Assembly (NCBI GenBank): GCA_020809705.1
Contig: CP085831.1
Coordinates: 5,518,001 to 5,582,000, forward strand
Direction: 5' to 3'
DNA: 64,000 bases
From: Calonectria ilicicola
Lineage: Eukaryota; Ascomycota; Sordariomycetes; Hypocreales; Nectriaceae
Shown here: piece after piece, positions 60,763 to 64,000 of the stretch
Layout: every line of letters begins with the position of its first letter
Numbering within the stretch: position 1 is the first letter of the stretch
Notes under the pieces: generated by a model
The model's database searches: none
Told to the model about the DNA's origin: nothing
The model's input: only the letters and a program-made list of their open reading frames with translations
Position numbers and translations under genes: made by a program

Positions 60763-63700
60763 GTTGCAAATCGACTTGGTTAAGTCTGGCTTGTGTCAGC
60801 AGGGTTTGCTTGCCGAGCCTCGTCTTATGCCAATTTCCACCTAGCGCAGGAACAGTCAATTGGTCGGCAATCCTCGCGTCTCCAGTGACGACAATGGCGA
60901 AGCTCTCAACCATGACAGTTTTGACTCTGATCCAGAAAGGCAAGCGCGCCGCCATTGCAGCACTAAGATCCAGCGTCACAGTGGTGGCTGCGCTGCTGCT
61001 CTTGGAGATCAATGACTTGAATGTAGTCCACTGGCTTGCAATCTCGTTGCGCGGTTCAATAAAGCCCCACAGACCATCCCTAGCCCCGAGATTTTCGGTC
61101 CGCGAGCACTGTTCACGCAGGGCATCCCTTGCTGTAGGGCTGTGTACTTGATGTGAAGCACCACGTCAGAGATGGTCGAGTAATCGAAGGGCTGGAACTC
61201 GGCAGGTGGTAGGTCGAGCTTCCAGCTGCTGATGGCGCGGCGCCTTCAAAAGACCCGTAACGAGCCTCGGTGCTCTCATCAGTTGAAATAAAGCCGAGAT
61301 CAAAGGTTCCGTCATCCTGAATGGAAGACGAGGTAGCAGTGGCGTAGACAGGAACAAGATCGGTGCGGAAAGAGCCGTTAGATGAGCTAGCAGCCAGGTA
61401 GCTCTGGGCATCAGTTGCGGCGGCCGACATACGGTACATGTGCTGTAGTAGTGAGAGAGTTGCTGGAAGTGTTGCGTAGGGCCCAATAACACAGGGTATG
61501 AATAGAGAGACTATCTTGATGTGGCGCATATAGTGACTAGGGAAGTCCAAATCCAAGAGCAGTTCCGGTAGTGAAAAGGTGGTACTGCCTGTCTTGCGGA
61601 GCCTTAATAGGGCCTGGGGGTCGAGCTTTTGGATTGAGATATTCTTAGATAGCTCCTAATTGTGGATCCTGTTATAGATATAGGCTGCTTCTATGCGGCG
61701 GAGGTCGAGTGTGAGTTGGTCGACGCAAAGAGGCTATCTTAGCTGTTGTGCCAGTAGCCGCCAGAGCGGAGGAATGAGCCTAGGCACATAGGTCCGCGCT
61801 CATATTTAAAGGCCCTTTCGGCCCGCCGACAAGTATCAGCCGTTATTATATACATATTATAGTGCATAGAGTGGACTAAGGCCTCGAGCCAGGCGTAGAG
61901 CTGCTTATTGGTGTACTTGGAGCGATACCATGTCTCTGTCTTGATGGCGAACTCGATCTCACAGCGTTGCATCTCCGTCTCTTTGTCCATGATTTCTAGG
62001 CACTTTCGCTGCATCTCGATCTGCTTATTAATGTTTTTTTATCTCGTGGCCTAGCACGTTGGCCTGCAAGCGGCGCTCCTGGAGTTGGCGGATGAGCCCG
62101 CCGACGCGCCCGGCCGTGCCGCTGCCTTGCGACTTAACCATGGCCATCATCTTGGTGGCTCCTGTGACGCCTTTTATGAGGTTCACGACGTTGCTGGCAT
62201 CGGACTTGACCGTCACACTGTAGCCCATGGGCTCCGCATTGGACCCGACCTCTGGGAGCGATTCAACCAAGCCCACGAGCTCTTCCATCCCCGATGCTAG
62301 AATATTGAGTTTGGACGCGTCCCTAGCCAACTCCAGCTCGTGTTACTCGTGAGGGATCATACGGAGGTCATCGCTAGTGGGCACGGGGATGTTCTGTTCA
62401 ATGTCTTCCCAGTCGTCTGTCTCCTGGACCGGGACAAGGTTAAGCGAATCGCCCGTGAGGCTAAGGAAGAATTGAAGCTGAGAGATGACCGACTTGCGGC
62501 TTTGCTGCAGAGACTCAATCGACTTTTCTGCTCCCTTCCTTTCCAGCCCCTTAACACCCATGACCATCTTCAAGAGGACAATATCCTGGCGGGCCTTGAT
62601 TAGCTCCAACGCCTCAGCGTCGCGCTTTTCGCGAGCGGCCAGAAACTGATCGCCTAGGATGCGAAAGCCGTTGCGGAGCTCGAGTGCCTTGCTAATAAGG
62701 AAAGCAAAGCGTGTGTAGGGCATCGGGCTGTCGGCGTCGTTCATGAGCGACTCGAGGTTCTTCAGCCCGCCCATGGTAAGCGCATTCATGATGTTGCCGG
62801 AGTCGAGGCTGGGCTCAGTCATCGAGTACACAATCGGCCGCCCGTTGAGGTCGAGGTTGTTGCACGCCTTGAAAAGCCTGTCTTGGACGAGATTCCTTAG
62901 GCTGGCGTACTGTGGGTTTGGCGGCAGACAGAAGTAGGTCGTTGTCAGAACGCAGAGGAGGCTATAACGGCTGCGGTCATCGGTGGCCGCCTTTACACTG
63001 CCACGTCGTTCAACCTCACATATGAAGGGGAATGCGAGCTCAAGATCATGAATAGTTCCGGGGGAGCGGATCTGGCGCGCCGTTTTGACAACGGCATTGC
63101 CCAACCGCGGCACTTTTGGAGACTCTGGGCCCAGAACGTGAGCAGCCTCGACGTAGCGTTAAATGGCTAGCGGCAATGTCTCCATGCTACTCTTACTAAA
63201 GTACTCATCGCCGGACACAATTAAAATCTCAACATACTTCAGAGCAATTTACTTCATATATACCTACGGCCGACCTCGAGCTGTTAAGTGCGTTGTCGAA
63301 GGATTACTTGGGCGTTCCGGAGCGTGCTATTGTCAGGCCACGTCTTGAACTCTTCCTTTATGCTGGCTCGATGCTCAGCTAGCTCCATGAACGGGCGGAA
63401 CCTCCAGAAGGTCGCGGCTACTTGGGCTGGCGTGCTACTAGGATCCGGTGTAGCGGTGGGATCAAATACCAACCGCGCCTCCTTGAGAGCAAGCTCAAAC
63501 TGCTAGGTGGCATGGAAGCGGTCTATGGCCAGCAGGAAAGCGTAGAGGCCGAGCTCCTAGTTGTAAATAGAATAGGATGTTGTAAGCTCGTGAAAGCTGG
63601 GTGCGTTGGTATTGCCCGTCACCTTTTTGCCGTAGTTGTGATTGTTAATCAGGTTATTATCCACCATCATGAAGAGCTTCTCGAGCCCATCGTCTGGCTG

Positions 63701-63764
63701 GCACATGGCTTTTGCATTCCCCGCTTGGGGGGGGACATTCGTGTCTCACAGGTATTACATTGAG
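60743..63764 (-). pseudogene. Tc-toxin-A-like gene, C-terminal part, broken
   Basis: Minus-strand segments in order from 63764 to 60743 match the C-terminal pore-forming/translocation half of bacterial insecticidal Tc complex A subunits (TcdA/TccB type), which are also known in some fungi. The match is by segment order: the helical region at 62.3-63.7 kb, the helical bundle at 61.74-62.3 kb, and beta-rich regions at 61.2-61.7 and 60.76-61.1 kb. Breaks include a TAA at 62345-62343, a shift in an A-run near 62034-62040, stops and frame changes between 61556 and 61739, a shift near 61240, and the transposon at 60742. The N-terminal half is not in the window, as AT-rich sequence starts at 63765. 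Non-functional as it stands. It may be an old transfer from bacteria (inference). Confidence 0.8.
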
Positions 63765-64000
63765 AGTTAAGTTAAAGGTTTTAATTAATTTGATTAATTT
63801 TTCTCTAGCCTTTAAATAGACTTATTAATGTAATTTATTTAGTAAATCTTTTTTTTAATTATAAGTTATTTATATAAGCTTTATTATATATAGTAATTTT
63901 TAAAATTTTATTATATATTAATTTTTTTTAATTATATTTAAGAATTTAATTTATTTATTTTATAAATAATTTATTTTAATAATATAATAATTTTAATAAT
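63765..64000. other. Start of another AT-rich, RIP-like block
   Basis: Composition falls abruptly to almost pure A/T after 63765, directly inside the Tc-like gene, which suggests a second insertion whose far end lies beyond the window. Confidence 0.6.

Noticed and set aside
1..64000. CRISPR array, tRNA or rRNA genes
   Set aside because: No regularly spaced short repeats with unique spacers were seen, and no tRNA or rRNA signature was recognised; a tRNA search program could still find one I missed.

Overview
The window looks like part of the nuclear genome of a filamentous ascomycete, probably an Aspergillus/Penicillium-type Eurotiomycete (inference). Genes have short GT-AG introns of about 45-100 bases. 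A Zn2Cys6 regulator, a STAND/NACHT-type gene and a secreted bicupin are present. Balanced-composition gene islands alternate with extremely AT-rich blocks full of C-to-T and G-to-A decay, the hallmark of repeat-induced point mutation (RIP).

Region 1 (1-15.4 kb) is an ordinary gene island: the N-terminus of a secreted oxalate-decarboxylase-like bicupin cut by the window edge; a likely amine-catabolic trio (aldehyde dehydrogenase, Zn2Cys6 regulator, divergent flavin amine oxidase); a small decayed reading frame; and two secreted proteins with C-terminal PAN/apple-like cysteine-rich regions. An amine oxidase would release an aldehyde and ammonia (or a smaller amine), and the dehydrogenase would oxidise the aldehyde; GATA and CCAAT elements sit in both promoters.

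Region 2 (15.6-32.4 kb) is a STAND/NLR-like gene on the minus strand, split by a 12.19 kb Ty1/copia-type LTR element with 175-bp LTRs and a 5-bp target duplication CTTTT. Inside that element lies a second, 5.37 kb Ty3/gypsy-type element with 212-bp LTRs and target duplication ATAAT. Both are heavily RIP-mutated. In every LTR the half facing the element interior is degraded and the outer half is nearly spared.

Region 3 (32.4-48.1 kb) has a MATE-family transporter, a PHBH-fold FAD monooxygenase, a decayed gene of a widespread but unnamed fungal family, and an intact seven-exon alpha/beta hydrolase of the YheT/Eht1 type.

Region 4 (48.9-64 kb) is a decayed Tc-toxin-A-like gene on the minus strand, split near its 3' end by an 11.77 kb AT-rich element. 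This element has no terminal inverted repeats, a tandemly repeated 3' tail and a 15-20 bp target duplication. An 820-bp derivative with the same two ends and its own 14-bp duplication is inserted inside it. The large element carries a six-fold repeated CxxC...CxxC module followed by Helitron-like coding relics. The combination of Helitron-type coding and long target duplications matches no class I know and is the best candidate for something undescribed.
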